A stretch of DNA of 64,000 nt from Roseibium litorale (GCF_014842915.1 NZ_JACYXI010000001.1:186001-250000), one strand, 5' to 3'. Positions 9,002 to 18,131 are shown, numbered from the stretch's first letter. Notes: a model not told the origin generated them from the sequence alone. Numbers and translations: made by a program.

Positions 9002-9715
9002 TCAATGTCTTCCGAGAAGCCTGTCCTTAGCCTCGTTGATCTGAGCAGCCAGGAAAGCGGTTCCACCCTGATCCGGGTGGAGGCGCTTCATGAGGCGGCG
9101 GTGCGCCGCTCGAATTTCCGCGTCCCCGGCGTCGGGCGGAAGCCCCAGGATCTGGTAGGCCTCCTCATCTGTCATGGCGCCAGAGCCCGCCGTGCCTCCA
9201 TGCCGATCTGCTCGATCCGCCTGGAAGTCTTCACGCCAGCTGGAAAGCCGGCGGTCGAGGTAAGCTTCGACTAACTGGCGGCTCTGGCCATCGGCAGCCG
9301 TTTCCTGCCACAAGCGCTGAAGCTCGGGGACCGTCAGGCCCTCGAGTGCCCTGCCCGAAAGGGTTCCGGCAAGCACCCTGCCCCTCATGGCTCCGCTGGC
9401 ATGGTCCAGCTCCATCTCGACCAGGGCAGAGCGCGCCCGTGACGATTGGCCAGCCGAGGGCTTGGCCCGGCTCCCCCTCTTCCCGGTAAGCCTTCCCATG
9501 CCCCCAAGACCCAGCAGCGACAAGCCAAAGGCCGCCGCTGGCAAGGCAAGGGCAACCCGGCCCGTGACCGCCAGAACCACAGCCAGCCCGAGCAGCAGCA
9601 GACCACCGCTCTTCTTGATCCTCCGGGCAAGATCCGCAGGGTTCGCGTTGGCAAAAAGCTGCCCGCCATAAAGCAAGAGCGCCAGAACCAGCGCACCAAT
9701 AATCAGATACACCAT
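9002..9715 (-). CDS. Membrane-anchored J-domain protein
   Basis: The 237-residue protein has an N-terminal transmembrane segment (MVYLIIGALVLALLLYGGQLF) and a second hydrophobic pair around residues 35-70, a cytosolic stretch, and a C-terminal J domain with YQILGL...HRRLMKRLHPDQGG, containing the HPD motif needed to stimulate DnaK. The architecture resembles Tim14/DjlC-type co-chaperones. It follows the VWA gene by 4 nt, so the two form an operon; the client is unknown. Confidence 0.87.
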   Translation of the reverse strand: MVYLIIGALVLALLLYGGQLFANANPADLARRIKKSGGLLLLGLAVVLAVTGRVALALPAAAFGLSLLGLGGMGRLTGKRGSRAKPSAGQSSRARSALVEMELDHASGAMRGRVLAGTLSGRALEGLTVPELQRLWQETAADGQSRQLVEAYLDRRLSSWREDFQADRADRHGGTAGSGAMTDEEAYQILGLPPDAGDAEIRAAHRRLMKRLHPDQGGTAFLAAQINEAKDRLLGRH

Positions 9716-9719
9716 CAGC

Positions 9720-10445
9720 CTATTTCATTTGTTGCAGCAGCAGACGGGCACCGCCATCGCCTTGAGCTTCCAGTTGGGCCAGCGCGGATTTGCCACCCGA
9801 GGCATAAACCGCAATGGCCTTCAACAGGCTGGCAAGGTCCGCGGCAGAGCCAGAGGTGAAGGCGCAATAGGCCCCGCCTGAGATGCGGGCGATTTCCCGG
9901 AATGCTTCAGCCGCTACCGGATCCCTCCCCTCCTGGAACAGAAACACGGGGACACCCTTCAGGCCCAGTTCTCCGGCTCTCTGGCACAGAAGGTCGACAT
10001 CCTCTTCCATGCTGTCGCCCACATAGACCAGCGCCGCGATCCGGCTTTCGTCATTTGCGCTCAACGCAGCCGACAGCACCTTGCGGATCTGGGTCCGGCC
10101 TCCCTGACAGCGGATGCGGCTCATCACGCCGGCCAGATCACCAGGATTTGAAAACCAGCGGGAGGCGCGGCATTCATCGAAACCGCGGAAATAGACCAGC
10201 TTGATCGACAGTCCGCCAGCGCCTTCCACAGCCTGAAACATCTCACTCTGGATATGGCAGGCGGCATCCCAGGTGGGCTGGCGGCTCATGGTGGCGTCCA
10301 GAGCAAAAACGAGACGTCCCTGCGTCCCGCTTACGGGGGACAAGACCGCGGCCTTCTTCAGAAACGCATCAATTTCCGGCGCGGAGGATGTGCTAACCTC
10401 CACGTTCTGATGCTTTCGTTCGTCCAGAGGCGGACGCGTGCCCAT
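9720..10445 (-). CDS. von Willebrand factor A-like domain protein
   Basis: The 241-residue product has a VWA core with a MIDAS-like DxTxS (LVFALDATMSRQPTWD) and a later VYVGDSMEEDVD strand carrying acidic residues. I chose the ATG at 10445, which has GGGAGA upstream; the frame stays open to 10544 without support. No signal peptide, so it is probably cytosolic. Similar proteins are annotated as VWA domain-containing proteins beside J-domain genes; the role is unknown. Co-transcribed with the J-domain gene. Confidence 0.8.
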   Translation of the reverse strand: MGTRPPLDERKHQNVEVSTSSAPEIDAFLKKAAVLSPVSGTQGRLVFALDATMSRQPTWDAACHIQSEMFQAVEGAGGLSIKLVYFRGFDECRASRWFSNPGDLAGVMSRIRCQGGRTQIRKVLSAALSANDESRIAALVYVGDSMEEDVDLLCQRAGELGLKGVPVFLFQEGRDPVAAEAFREIARISGGAYCAFTSGSAADLASLLKAIAVYASGGKSALAQLEAQGDGGARLLLQQMK

Positions 10446-10544
10446 GAGAATCTCCCTGACGGTCAACCGATACGTCAGAAAGACTTGGGCTTTCGGCAAG
10501 GGCTTGGCAAGCACCCATGCGCCTGCAGACACCGGACATGGCAC

Positions 10545-11180
10545 TCAGGCAGCAAGAACCTGCGCCCTCGGGCGGGCATGGCCGCGCCGCAAATACCACT
10601 CGTTCACAAGAAGATTCGGAACCCAGCAAAGCCAGGCAATGGCTGGATAGGCGAGCTCGAACGGCAGTCCTGCCGCGAGAGACAGGGGCAGATAGACCCG
10701 CAGGGTTACGGCAGCAAAGGTCATCGCCGCCGACCGCAGCATCCAGCGCCGGTGGGTTGCAATGTCCCGGCGGATGCCCGCAGCGATGCCGAGACAAGTC
10801 GCCAAAAGCCACAGAAGGGCAAGCAGCAGGAAGCCGGAAAGCGCGATCGGCCCTGCCGTCGTCGTCAGCGCCAGGTCAATCGAGGCAATGCCAGACACGA
10901 GAATGCCCGCGCCATAGAACCGGCCCAGCCACTTGTGAAGACCGGGCCGGCTCTTTCGCAGACCTGTGCTCAGATGAAACGGCAACAAGCCCAGAACAAT
11001 GGGGGCGACAGCGATATGACTGTAGAGAAGCCAAGCATTTCCGGGCAGATGATGTGCCATCACCGGCATCGATTTCTCGACGCCTAAAGGCAGGAAGCGG
11101 AAGGATGCCACAGCAACCAGGGCGCAAAAGATCCCTGCGGTCCAGGCCAGCCAGGGGGAAATCCGAATTCCGGTTGTCAT
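10545..11180 (-). CDS. DUF2306 family membrane protein
   Basis: A 211-residue integral membrane protein with about six segments and His pairs (VMAHHLPGNAWLLYSHIAVAP, LHKWLGRFYGAG, ATHRRWMLRSA), the signature of DUF2306. Members have no established function; the conserved His suggest cofactor or metal binding, which is inference. I take the second ATG (11180), with GGAGAC at good spacing; the first ATG lies inside the presumed operator. It is divergent from a TetR-family gene that probably controls it. Confidence 0.82.
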   Translation of the reverse strand: MTTGIRISPWLAWTAGIFCALVAVASFRFLPLGVEKSMPVMAHHLPGNAWLLYSHIAVAPIVLGLLPFHLSTGLRKSRPGLHKWLGRFYGAGILVSGIASIDLALTTTAGPIALSGFLLLALLWLLATCLGIAAGIRRDIATHRRWMLRSAAMTFAAVTLRVYLPLSLAAGLPFELAYPAIAWLCWVPNLLVNEWYLRRGHARPRAQVLAA

Positions 11181-11192
11181 CGCAGTCTCCAT

Positions 11193-11237
11193 AACTTGAC
11201 ACCGTCAAGATACGAAATAACTTTACAGTGTCAAGTT
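11193..11237. promoter_or_regulatory. Inverted-repeat operator/promoter for the DUF2306 gene
   Basis: Arms AACTTGACAC (11193-11202) and GTGTCAAGTT (11228-11237) form a 10-bp inverted repeat 35 bp apart. On the minus strand the outer arm supplies a TTGACA -35 box with TATCTT about 16 bp on. This layout suits repression by the neighbouring TetR protein. Confidence 0.6.
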
Positions 11238-11402
11238 TTCTGAGGGACCGGCCGATCACAATGAGGAGAGCAGTAGAGAGCCCCCCCCTGTCCGCCGGGC
11301 TTCTCAAACATTCCGCCCTTTCGCAAAGTCCGCCGCTTCGCCAGACAGATTCACCTGACAGGTTCGCTTGACCGCCCTGCAGGTTCATGTCCTTCTGCCG
11401 CC

Positions 11403-12002
11403 ATGACGGACTCAGCAAAACCCACCCGCAAGCGCGACGGACGCCTGCGCGAAGATCTCATTGATGCCGGTGTCGCTCTGCTTCGGGACCGGGGCGCGGA
11501 CGGGATGAGCCTCAGGGAATGCGCAGCCATAGCGGGCGTCTCTCACGCCTCCCCCGGCTATCATTTCGGTAATCTGAAAGGCCTGAAGACGGCGATTGCA
11601 GCCCGCGCATTCCGTCTGTTCGGCGACTTCATGCTGGAGTTCCTGGCCAAGGCGGATAGCGCGCCAAAGTCTCAGATCCTGGCAATCAGCGAAGGGTATC
11701 TGGCCTTCGCCGAATCCCATAAAGAATTGTTTCTCTTCATGTTCTCGGGTCAGGAGCTCGATCAGACCGATCCGGACCTGTCAGCCATGTCCGAACGCGC
11801 CTATCAGATCCTCAGGGACACCTGCGCGCCCTTCGTAAAGCCGGACAGCGATCCTGAGACCGTTGAAATTCTGGTCTGGTCATTGGTCCACGGCTACGCA
11901 CAGCTGATGATTACGGGAAAGATCAGCAAAGCCTCGCCCGGCGGAAAAGTGCCGGCCTATAAATTTCTGCTGGATCACCTGGACCTCTGCCCCCGCGGCT
12001 AG
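11403..12002 (+). CDS. TetR/AcrR family transcriptional regulator
   Basis: This 199-residue regulator has an N-terminal TetR HTH (REDLIDAGVALLRDRGADGMSLRECAAIAGVSHASPGYHFGNLKGLKTAIAA broken across residues 16-66) and a helical C-terminal ligand domain of the WHG type (FAESHKELFLFMFS, LVWSLVHGYAQLMI). It is divergent from the DUF2306 gene and most likely acts at the inverted repeat at 11193-11237. The ribosome site before ATG 11403 is weak. Confidence 0.88.
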   Translation: MTDSAKPTRKRDGRLREDLIDAGVALLRDRGADGMSLRECAAIAGVSHASPGYHFGNLKGLKTAIAARAFRLFGDFMLEFLAKADSAPKSQILAISEGYLAFAESHKELFLFMFSGQELDQTDPDLSAMSERAYQILRDTCAPFVKPDSDPETVEILVWSLVHGYAQLMITGKISKASPGGKVPAYKFLLDHLDLCPRG

Positions 12003-12014
12003 CGCCTGGCCCGA

Positions 12015-12449
12015 TCAGATCAGGCCAAGCTCTGCCAGTTCGCGCCGCATTTCCTCAGGCAAAGAAGCGCCGCCGGTACCGGTACGGATGTCCTTCGGCG
12101 CTTCATTTGCCTTCAGATAGCGCCAGCCCTGAAAAGGCCGCTTCGGCTGATGCTGGGTCAGGATGATCCGTGGCTCAAGCACCAGATCACAGCGCTTCAC
12201 ACCGGCATCATCGGTGAAGGGGCGGATATCGATCAGCCGCTGCCGCGCCTGAATCCGGCCCTTGATCACCCAATAGAGCGAACCGCCATCCAGCAGCTCT
12301 TCGTTGCGGGTCGGAACCATGCGGGTCGTATGGGTAAGCTCGACCGGCTCACCAGCCAGACGCAGTTGCTCGGTCCGGAAATCGGTCCAGGCCTGAAGGC
12401 TCTCGACGCTGTCAGCGCCGACACAAAGCTTCACGAGATGCAAGGTCAT
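12015..12449 (-). CDS. DUF1489 family protein
   Basis: A 144-residue cytosolic protein beginning MTLHLVKLCVGADSVESL and containing HTTRMVPTR, GSLYWVIKGRIQARQ and GWRYL, the pattern of DUF1489, which is widespread and conserved in alphaproteobacteria. Function is not established. It converges with the TetR gene (13-nt gap) and is monocistronic. Confidence 0.88.
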   Translation of the reverse strand: MTLHLVKLCVGADSVESLQAWTDFRTEQLRLAGEPVELTHTTRMVPTRNEELLDGGSLYWVIKGRIQARQRLIDIRPFTDDAGVKRCDLVLEPRIILTQHQPKRPFQGWRYLKANEAPKDIRTGTGGASLPEEMRRELAELGLI

Positions 12450-12569
12450 GGTCTTTGCCTAGTCATCTGCCCCGGCGGGTCAACCAAATCGCGGGTCAAG
12501 AGGACCTTTATACACAGTTTGCACAGCTGCCCGCTTGCAAGGAATCTGCGAAGCAGGTTCACTTTCAAC

Positions 12570-13502
12570 ATGAACGTGTTCGTGACAGGCGGGACAGGCA
12601 CTATCGGACGAGCGCTCGTCCAGCATCTGCTGGAGCGCGGACACCACGTTATTGGCCTGACGCGGTCGCCAGAATCGGCGTCCGAACTGCGGCGTCTCGG
12701 GCCAGGTTTCAGCGCATTTCCGGGAGATTTGGCGGAGCCAAAGGGATGGACCGAGCGGGCCATCGCTTGTGATGCTGTGATTCATACTGCGGCGACCTTC
12801 ACTCCGGACATGTCCGTCATAGACCGGCGTGCGATGCAAGCGGTGAAAATGGCAGCCCGGACACGCAAGCACCCGCTGCGGGTCATCTATACCGGGGGCA
12901 TCTGGCTCTACCCGCCAACGGACAAGAGGCCGTTGACGGAAACGGTTTCCTTCGAGCCGCAGCCGGCGTTTATCTGGATGAAGGAGCAGATCCGGTCCCT
13001 GCAAACCAGCCCCAACCTGAGCGTTGCGATCATTCATCCGGCCCTGGTCTGCACGCCGCATAAAGGCCCCGTTGCGGAGATCGTGAAGGCCGTCCAGCGT
13101 GGTCAGCCGTTCCGGACCCGGGCGGATGCGGAAACGATCTGGCCTCTGGTGAGCGCTCAGGACCTTGCAAAGCTCTACGGAACCGTTCTGGAAGCCCGCA
13201 GTTTCCGTCTTGCACTTCTCGCTGCAGCCATTCCCGGCGTCCGGGTCAAGGATCTGGGGCACCGGATCGCGACACGGCTGGGCGGCACCTTCGAGCTCGA
13301 AACCATCCGTCCCAAGCCGGGAACAGACCCCAAAACCGATTTTGAGTCCGGCTATGCACTGTCCCAGGTGGTGAGTTCCCGAAGGGCGACCTCTCTGGCA
13401 AGCTGGAACCCGTCCGCCCGGGCGGTCGATGACCTGATTGACGAAGTCATTGAGACAGGCCTCGATCATCCGTCTCAAAGCGCCAGCATCAAGTCTGCCT
13501 GA
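12570..13502 (+). CDS. NAD-dependent epimerase/dehydratase family protein
   Basis: The 310-residue product is an extended SDR with the N-terminal NAD motif VTGGTGTIG and HTAATF. The start is the ATG at 12570; a frame extends 420 nt further upstream but is antisense to the DUF1489 gene. The catalytic Tyr region (VIYTGGIWLYPPTDKRPLTE, then AFIWMKEQ) does not give a clean YxxxK, so it may be an atypical or isomerase-like member. Substrate unknown; no operon partners. Confidence 0.82.
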   Translation: MNVFVTGGTGTIGRALVQHLLERGHHVIGLTRSPESASELRRLGPGFSAFPGDLAEPKGWTERAIACDAVIHTAATFTPDMSVIDRRAMQAVKMAARTRKHPLRVIYTGGIWLYPPTDKRPLTETVSFEPQPAFIWMKEQIRSLQTSPNLSVAIIHPALVCTPHKGPVAEIVKAVQRGQPFRTRADAETIWPLVSAQDLAKLYGTVLEARSFRLALLAAAIPGVRVKDLGHRIATRLGGTFELETIRPKPGTDPKTDFESGYALSQVVSSRRATSLASWNPSARAVDDLIDEVIETGLDHPSQSASIKSA

Positions 13503-13616
13503 CGAGTTGCCTTTCCCTTAACCACACACCGCCATCCCATCCATGACGCGAAAGGCTTTCGCAAGCTTTGTTCCGTAACGTTTCCTCTCGACTTTCGAGG
13601 CTATTGCGGTGACCGG

Positions 13617-14162
13617 ATGCGAACAAGATCAGCCCTGCGATCTCTGTTGAGAAGCCTTTTGCTTCTCTCCAGCCTGGTTTTTCTACCCCTAGACGGTCTC
13701 GCGCAAGAAGTTTCTTTTGGCAGCTTTGAAGTCGTGAACTCTGCCGGCTTCCGGGAAATCGATGGTACGAAGACCCCTCTGAGCAAGGACTCTGCCATTG
13801 GGGTTTCTGTTATGACCCTCTCCTCCGATGGCGGGAAGCTGACACTCTCGACCGGGGAAACCCGTCTGACCCTCTACCGCATCACATCCGGGCTGGAGGG
13901 GCTGGAGTGGAATGCTACCGGCACAACTCTGCTTCACCGGGAGGATATCCTGTCTCTCTCCCAAAAAACGAGCTTGTCGGATGTGGAAACTTGGGGGGCT
14001 GCGATCGACTGGCCCGGTGCAGGTCATGCGAAGATGGTCATGTTCCGGCTGAGCGACAGTTCCTTCACTGGATTTCTGATCAGCACTCCCGGAGCATCAA
14101 CTCTGGTCAGGCAGATGGAGTTCCATCTTCTCTCCGGGCCCCGCCGCCGGTCTTTCCAGTAA
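13617..14162 (+). CDS. Predicted exported protein of unknown function
   Basis: A 181-residue protein with a clear signal peptide (Arg-rich n-region, LLLLSSLVFLPL core, cleavage near GLAQ-EV). The mature part is beta-rich (SFGSFEVVNSAGFREI, GGKLTLSTGETRLTLYRI) with no motif that I recognise. It starts at an ATG 114 nt after the epimerase stop. It shares a bidirectional terminator with the small gene downstream. Confidence 0.6.
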   Translation: MRTRSALRSLLRSLLLLSSLVFLPLDGLAQEVSFGSFEVVNSAGFREIDGTKTPLSKDSAIGVSVMTLSSDGGKLTLSTGETRLTLYRITSGLEGLEWNATGTTLLHREDILSLSQKTSLSDVETWGAAIDWPGAGHAKMVMFRLSDSSFTGFLISTPGASTLVRQMEFHLLSGPRRRSFQ

Positions 14163-14238
14163 ATTTTCCAGCCGCCCAAAATGAGCGATGGTGAAGCCCT
14201 GACGGCAAAGCTTCCGGCGGTTCAGACGACAGGGCAAA

Positions 14239-14270
14239 AGAAAAGGGCGCGGAGATCCACGCCCTTTTCT
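14239..14270. terminator. Bidirectional rho-independent terminator
   Basis: Arms AGAAAAGGGCG (14239-14249) and CGCCCTTTTCT (14260-14270) form an 11-bp stem with T-rich flanks on both strands. It serves the exported-protein gene (plus) and the small membrane-protein gene (minus). Confidence 0.85.
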
Positions 14271-14287
14271 CAACTTAGCAACTGGTC

Positions 14288-14422
14288 TTAACCTGCGACA
14301 GCGACAGCCTGTTGGGCGCTTTCAACATCATTAAACAGTACCAGCAGCGCAAGCGCGCCTCCCAGAGCGAGGACCGTCCAGACGGTCACACCCCAGCAGG
14401 ACTTCTGCACGTTTTCGTCCAT
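14288..14422 (-). CDS. Small single-span membrane protein (44 residues)
   Basis: A short frame begins at ATG 14422 with AAGGG upstream and ends at TAA 14288, 18 nt before the bidirectional terminator. The product starts MDENVQKSCW, has one transmembrane segment (VWTVLALGGALALLVLF) and a short Ala/Val-rich tail. No family is recognised. Ribosome site, hydrophobic segment and terminator together make it a credible small gene. Confidence 0.55.
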   Translation of the reverse strand: MDENVQKSCWGVTVWTVLALGGALALLVLFNDVESAQQAVAVAG

Positions 14423-14678
14423 GAAAACCCTTTGTTCGTTCACGGCCGCATTCCCGTCTCGGGTTAGGAAATGTGGCTCGAATGAGACACCGGGTTAATG
14501 GGTTGCTAAGGATTTCGCAAGTGCAAAATGCCGGGATCAGATCTGCATTTCCTGCATCCCGTGAAACTATCCATATTTGCCAAGGAGTTGTGCGCCGCTA
14601 GCCGGATTTTCACAGCTGATGTAAAAGGGGGAAAGCCCTAAAGGCTTGCCTTATTTGTTATCCGCCCAAGGAGCCTTG

Positions 14679-15434
14679 ATGAGCGCCCTTACCCTTTATG
14701 ACCAAGCAGCCGCCATTTGGTTTCTTTTCGCCTGGCTGGGTTTCAACTTTATGATCGATCACAGCCCATGGCGCCAGAAATCGCTTTCGCGGGCCATGGA
14801 AGACTACCGGCGCCAGTGGATGGTCGTCATGGCGGGCCGTCAGGTGCGCATCATGGACACGGCGATCATTTCCGGCTTGCAGCAGGGCACGGCTTTTTTC
14901 GCCTCGACCGCGCTTCTGGCCATAGGCGGCAGCTTCGCGCTTCTGGACAGCACCGATACGATCCTTCGTATTGCGGGAGATCTGGACATTCCGGTCGAGC
15001 AAAGCAGAGCGCTTTGGGAAATCAAGGTCCTCGGCCTGATGCTGATCCTTGCCTACGCGTTTTTCAAATTCGGCTGGGCCTACAGGCTTTTCAATTATGC
15101 CAGCATCGTCATGGGATCGGTTCCCGAACCGACCGCGAAGAACCGCGACCGGGTGATGAAGATGGCAGCGCAGGCTGGCGAGTTGAATGTCCTCGCCGGA
15201 CGTCACTTCAACCGCGGTCAGCGCGCCTTCTTTTTCGCCATCGGTTTTCTCGGCTGGTTTGCCGGACCGGCAGTCTTCGCGGTTATGACGCTTGCGGTCC
15301 TGCTGGTCCTGCTCCGGCGTCAGTTCGCTTCCCGCTCGAGGGACGCCGTGCTCTCCGGGCACCATTTGGCTTTACCGGAATCGGAGAAGGAGGGCGAATA
15401 TACCGACACCGGCTCGTCGAATCCCTTCACATGA
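14679..15434 (+). CDS. DUF599 family membrane protein
   Basis: A 251-residue integral membrane protein with four or so segments: an N-terminal one (AAAIWFLFAWLGFNFMI), FFASTALLAIGGSFALL, LGLMLILAYAFFKFGWAYR and a C-terminal pair. The HSPWRQKSLSRAMEDYRRQWM block is typical of DUF599. I use ATG 14679 with AAGGAG upstream. Its last 115 nt are antisense to the end of the cyclase gene. Function of the family is unknown. Confidence 0.82.
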   Translation: MSALTLYDQAAAIWFLFAWLGFNFMIDHSPWRQKSLSRAMEDYRRQWMVVMAGRQVRIMDTAIISGLQQGTAFFASTALLAIGGSFALLDSTDTILRIAGDLDIPVEQSRALWEIKVLGLMLILAYAFFKFGWAYRLFNYASIVMGSVPEPTAKNRDRVMKMAAQAGELNVLAGRHFNRGQRAFFFAIGFLGWFAGPAVFAVMTLAVLLVLLRRQFASRSRDAVLSGHHLALPESEKEGEYTDTGSSNPFT

Positions 15435-16564
15435 TAGCGGCCATACAGGCCGCCGCGGCAGCCCATAATGTCTGCAATGGCATCCGACACGAGAACCTCC
15501 AGATTCAGGTTCTTGGCCAGTTCTGCAATCCGCGCGGCAAGGTTCACCGTTGGACCGATAACGGTAAAATCCAGGCGCGTCTCGCTGCCGACGTTGCCAA
15601 AGAAAACATTCCCGGCATGCAGCGCGATCCCGACTTTCATGTCGGGTGTTTCCAAGCACTCATTCGCCAGATTGATCTGATTGATCTTCTCGGTGGTGGC
15701 CCTGGCGGCCTTTAGCGCGCGCTTGGCCGCATCAGCCGCCTGCTCTTCCGTCTCATAGGGAAAGATGGCCATCACTTCATCACCAATGAACTTCAGAACC
15801 TCGCCGCCATGGGCTTCGACAGCCTCGGTCATGGCACCGAAATATTTGTTCAGGAACACCACCAGCTTGGCTGCGGGCAGCTCATTGGACAGCTTGGTGA
15901 AGCCGCGCAGATCCGCGAAGCTCACGACAGCGGAGATCCACTCCCCCTCCCCACGCTTGATCGTGCCACGCAGCACCCGTCCACCTGCGCGGCGGCCCAC
16001 ATAGGTATCAAGCAGAGTCTCGGCCGTACGGCGCAGGGTGCTGAGTTCACACACAAGGCTTAGCGGCTTCAGGATGGATTCAAAGACGCCGATATGGCTT
16101 TGCAGAAAGCCGCCCGGAACGCGGGTTGCAAAGGTAATCGCCTTGATGGTCCCGTCTGAAAAGGGCAAGGGCATGGCCACATAGTCGGTGTAGCCCTCCT
16201 GACGGAGGTCCTCCGTAATCCCGTACTCCGTCTCCGCTGCCTTGGCGCTGATCGCGATGCGCACCGGCCGGTTTTCCGTGTAGACGACCTTCAACGGGCT
16301 CCTGTCATAGGCCTCGTCCCGATCATCGCTGGTCAGATAGCGCCGGATTTCACGGGTACCGTCACTGGTCCAGACTGCGGCCTCGGCGCGCACATTGGGA
16401 TGGAGCAGCGGAATCGCAGTCGTGATCCGGTCCACCGGCACCCCGGCTTCACGCAGGCGCTGGCCCAGTTCCTCAATCAGTTCAAGGCTGTCAGCCCGCC
16501 CCGCGGCATCGCCATAGAGCCATTGCACGAGATCGGCTGCAATAAGGGGAGCTTCAAGGACCAT
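15320..16564 (-). CDS. Class III adenylate/guanylate cyclase
   Basis: This 414-residue protein probably makes cAMP. The C-terminal catalytic domain (from about residue 205) has the first metal Asp in VVSFADLRGFTKLS, the second in KFIGDEVMAIFP, and the base/ribose-binding block DFTVIGPTVNLAARI with Asp, Asn and Arg in place. The N-terminal 200 residues form a soluble regulatory region of the kind preceding cyclases in alphaproteobacteria, with no membrane segment. Its 3' end overlaps the convergent DUF599 gene. Confidence 0.9.
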   Translation of the reverse strand: MVLEAPLIAADLVQWLYGDAAGRADSLELIEELGQRLREAGVPVDRITTAIPLLHPNVRAEAAVWTSDGTREIRRYLTSDDRDEAYDRSPLKVVYTENRPVRIAISAKAAETEYGITEDLRQEGYTDYVAMPLPFSDGTIKAITFATRVPGGFLQSHIGVFESILKPLSLVCELSTLRRTAETLLDTYVGRRAGGRVLRGTIKRGEGEWISAVVSFADLRGFTKLSNELPAAKLVVFLNKYFGAMTEAVEAHGGEVLKFIGDEVMAIFPYETEEQAADAAKRALKAARATTEKINQINLANECLETPDMKVGIALHAGNVFFGNVGSETRLDFTVIGPTVNLAARIAELAKNLNLEVLVSDAIADIMGCRGGLYGRYHVKGFDEPVSVYSPSFSDSGKAKWCPESTASLEREAN

Positions 16565-16679
16565 CGGGCCAATCCTTCACGCAGGTCATTTTCAAAATCG
16601 CCCTTTATGTGGGGATCATAACACTCTCTGCAAAGGGCAGGCTATTCTAACTTCCCGCCCAAAAATGAAAACGGAATGT

Positions 16680-17486
16680 TCACTGCCCCGGTTCCGGAGC
16701 AGGAAACAACGTGCCTGTGCGGCCGAAGATCCAGTAACCCGCAAGGCCTACCCATTCCTTGAAAGCGATATCAAACCTGCGGAGACCGATCGAAACGCCG
16801 GAGAAAACCAGCCCGGCATCCGCCCATCCCCGTGTCCGGTAATCGACCGGATAGGGCACAAGACCCGTCCAGCCTTCGGCACGGAAAACGCCAACGGCAC
16901 GCGGCATGTGATAGGCAGAGGTAACAAACAGCCAGCGCTGCTCCGGCTCAGGCCTGATCAAATTGCGTGTGAAACGCGCATTTTCAAAGGTCGAGCGCGA
17001 CTTGTCTTCCAGAATAATCCTGTCGCTGGAAACGCCGAAGTCCTCGAGCAACACTTTCGCTCCCTCGGCCTCGCTCACGCCCTTGAACAGGATGCCGCCG
17101 GCACCGCCCGTGTGAATGACGGGGACATCCGGTATCTGGCGGGCAAGCGCGGCAATGGATGTCAGCCGTTCTGCGGCAGAGGTCAGGGCCGGCTCTCCCC
17201 GTCCTGCCATCACCGTCGTGTCAAACGCTCCGCCCAGAACAATGATGCCATCGATTTTGCCAAGCGTCTGCGGCCGCGGGAAACGCTCTTCCAGCGGCAG
17301 GATCAGGATGTTGGCGGCGGGTGACAATCCGGCAATGCCTAGAAACAGCACCGCCAGAAACCCGAGCCAGCGGCCGAACCGGATCCAGCGGGTCCAGGTC
17401 AGCGCCACACCAATAATCCCAAGGGCCACAAGCGCGTTGGACGGCTGGATCAGAAAGAAACCGATTTTGGACAAAAGATAAAACAT
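16680..17486 (-). CDS. YdcF/ElyC-family (DUF218) envelope protein
   Basis: The 268-residue product has two N-terminal membrane segments (FFLIQPSNALVALGIIGVAL, LGFLAVLFLGIAGLSP) and a periplasmic DUF218 domain (DGIIVLGGAFD, VIHTGGAGG, SRSTFENARFTR, WLFVTSAYHMPRA). ElyC in E. coli affects peptidoglycan and lipid-carrier metabolism; that link is by family only. ATG 17486 has AAGG upstream. Divergent from the thiE-like gene with 57 nt between starts. Confidence 0.86.
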   Translation of the reverse strand: MFYLLSKIGFFLIQPSNALVALGIIGVALTWTRWIRFGRWLGFLAVLFLGIAGLSPAANILILPLEERFPRPQTLGKIDGIIVLGGAFDTTVMAGRGEPALTSAAERLTSIAALARQIPDVPVIHTGGAGGILFKGVSEAEGAKVLLEDFGVSSDRIILEDKSRSTFENARFTRNLIRPEPEQRWLFVTSAYHMPRAVGVFRAEGWTGLVPYPVDYRTRGWADAGLVFSGVSIGLRRFDIAFKEWVGLAGYWIFGRTGTLFPAPEPGQ

Positions 17487-17543
17487 CGTGCCTTGCCAAT
17501 CGTTTGCAAAGCGGTGACACAGTCTGAACAAAGGGAGACTGCC

Positions 17544-18131
17544 GTGCTTGACCGCTTTTATCTCATCATCGACAGCCCTGAGTGGCTGGACCGCCTCTGC
17601 CCGGAGGGTCTACGCTTTGCGCAACTGAGGATCAAGGAGCCGGACGGCACCCTCCCCCAAGCCGTGGCACGCACGCTGGAAAAGGCGCGGGCGTATAACT
17701 GCACGCTCGTCATCAACGATCATTGGCAGGCAGCCATTGATTCTGGCGCCGACTGGCTGCATCTGGGCCAGGAGGATCTGGACACGGCGGACATCAAGGC
17801 CATCCGCAAATCCGGGCTGAAGCTGGGCATCTCCACACACACACCGGAAGAACTGGACCGGGCCCTCGGCTTCGAACCGGACTATATTGCGCTCGGGCCG
17901 ATCTTTCCCCCACGCGGCAAGATCGTGGATTACGCGCCCCAGGGCATCTCACGTGTTTCCGATTGGAAAGCGCGGATCAACGTGCCTCTGGTCGTCATTG
18001 GCGGGATCCGGCTCGAGCATGCGGAGAGTTTGCTTGAGGCCGGGGCAGACAGTATCTGCGTTATCACCGACGTGCTTGCCGATCCCGATCCCGAAGCACG
18101 CTGCCGGGCCTGGATTGCAGCGACCCGCTAA
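17544..18131 (+). CDS. Thiamine phosphate synthase (ThiE/TenI-like)
   Basis: A 195-residue TIM-barrel protein resembling ThiE, which joins HMP-PP and HET-P to thiamine phosphate. Motifs: AQLRIKEPDG (for the usual QLR-K), LVINDHWQAAIDSGADWLHLGQED, GISTHTPEELDRA, YIALGPIFPPRGK and VVIGGIRLEHAESLLEAGADSICVI. I start at GTG 17544, with AAGGGAG upstream; the frame runs back to 17493 with no support. Sequence differs enough from canonical ThiE that TenI-like regulation cannot be excluded. Monocistronic. Confidence 0.82.
   Translation: MLDRFYLIIDSPEWLDRLCPEGLRFAQLRIKEPDGTLPQAVARTLEKARAYNCTLVINDHWQAAIDSGADWLHLGQEDLDTADIKAIRKSGLKLGISTHTPEELDRALGFEPDYIALGPIFPPRGKIVDYAPQGISRVSDWKARINVPLVVIGGIRLEHAESLLEAGADSICVITDVLADPDPEARCRAWIAATR

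Noticed and set aside
12150..12569. Upstream extension of the epimerase frame
   Set aside because: It is antisense to DUF1489, and the NAD motif begins at the ATG at 12570.
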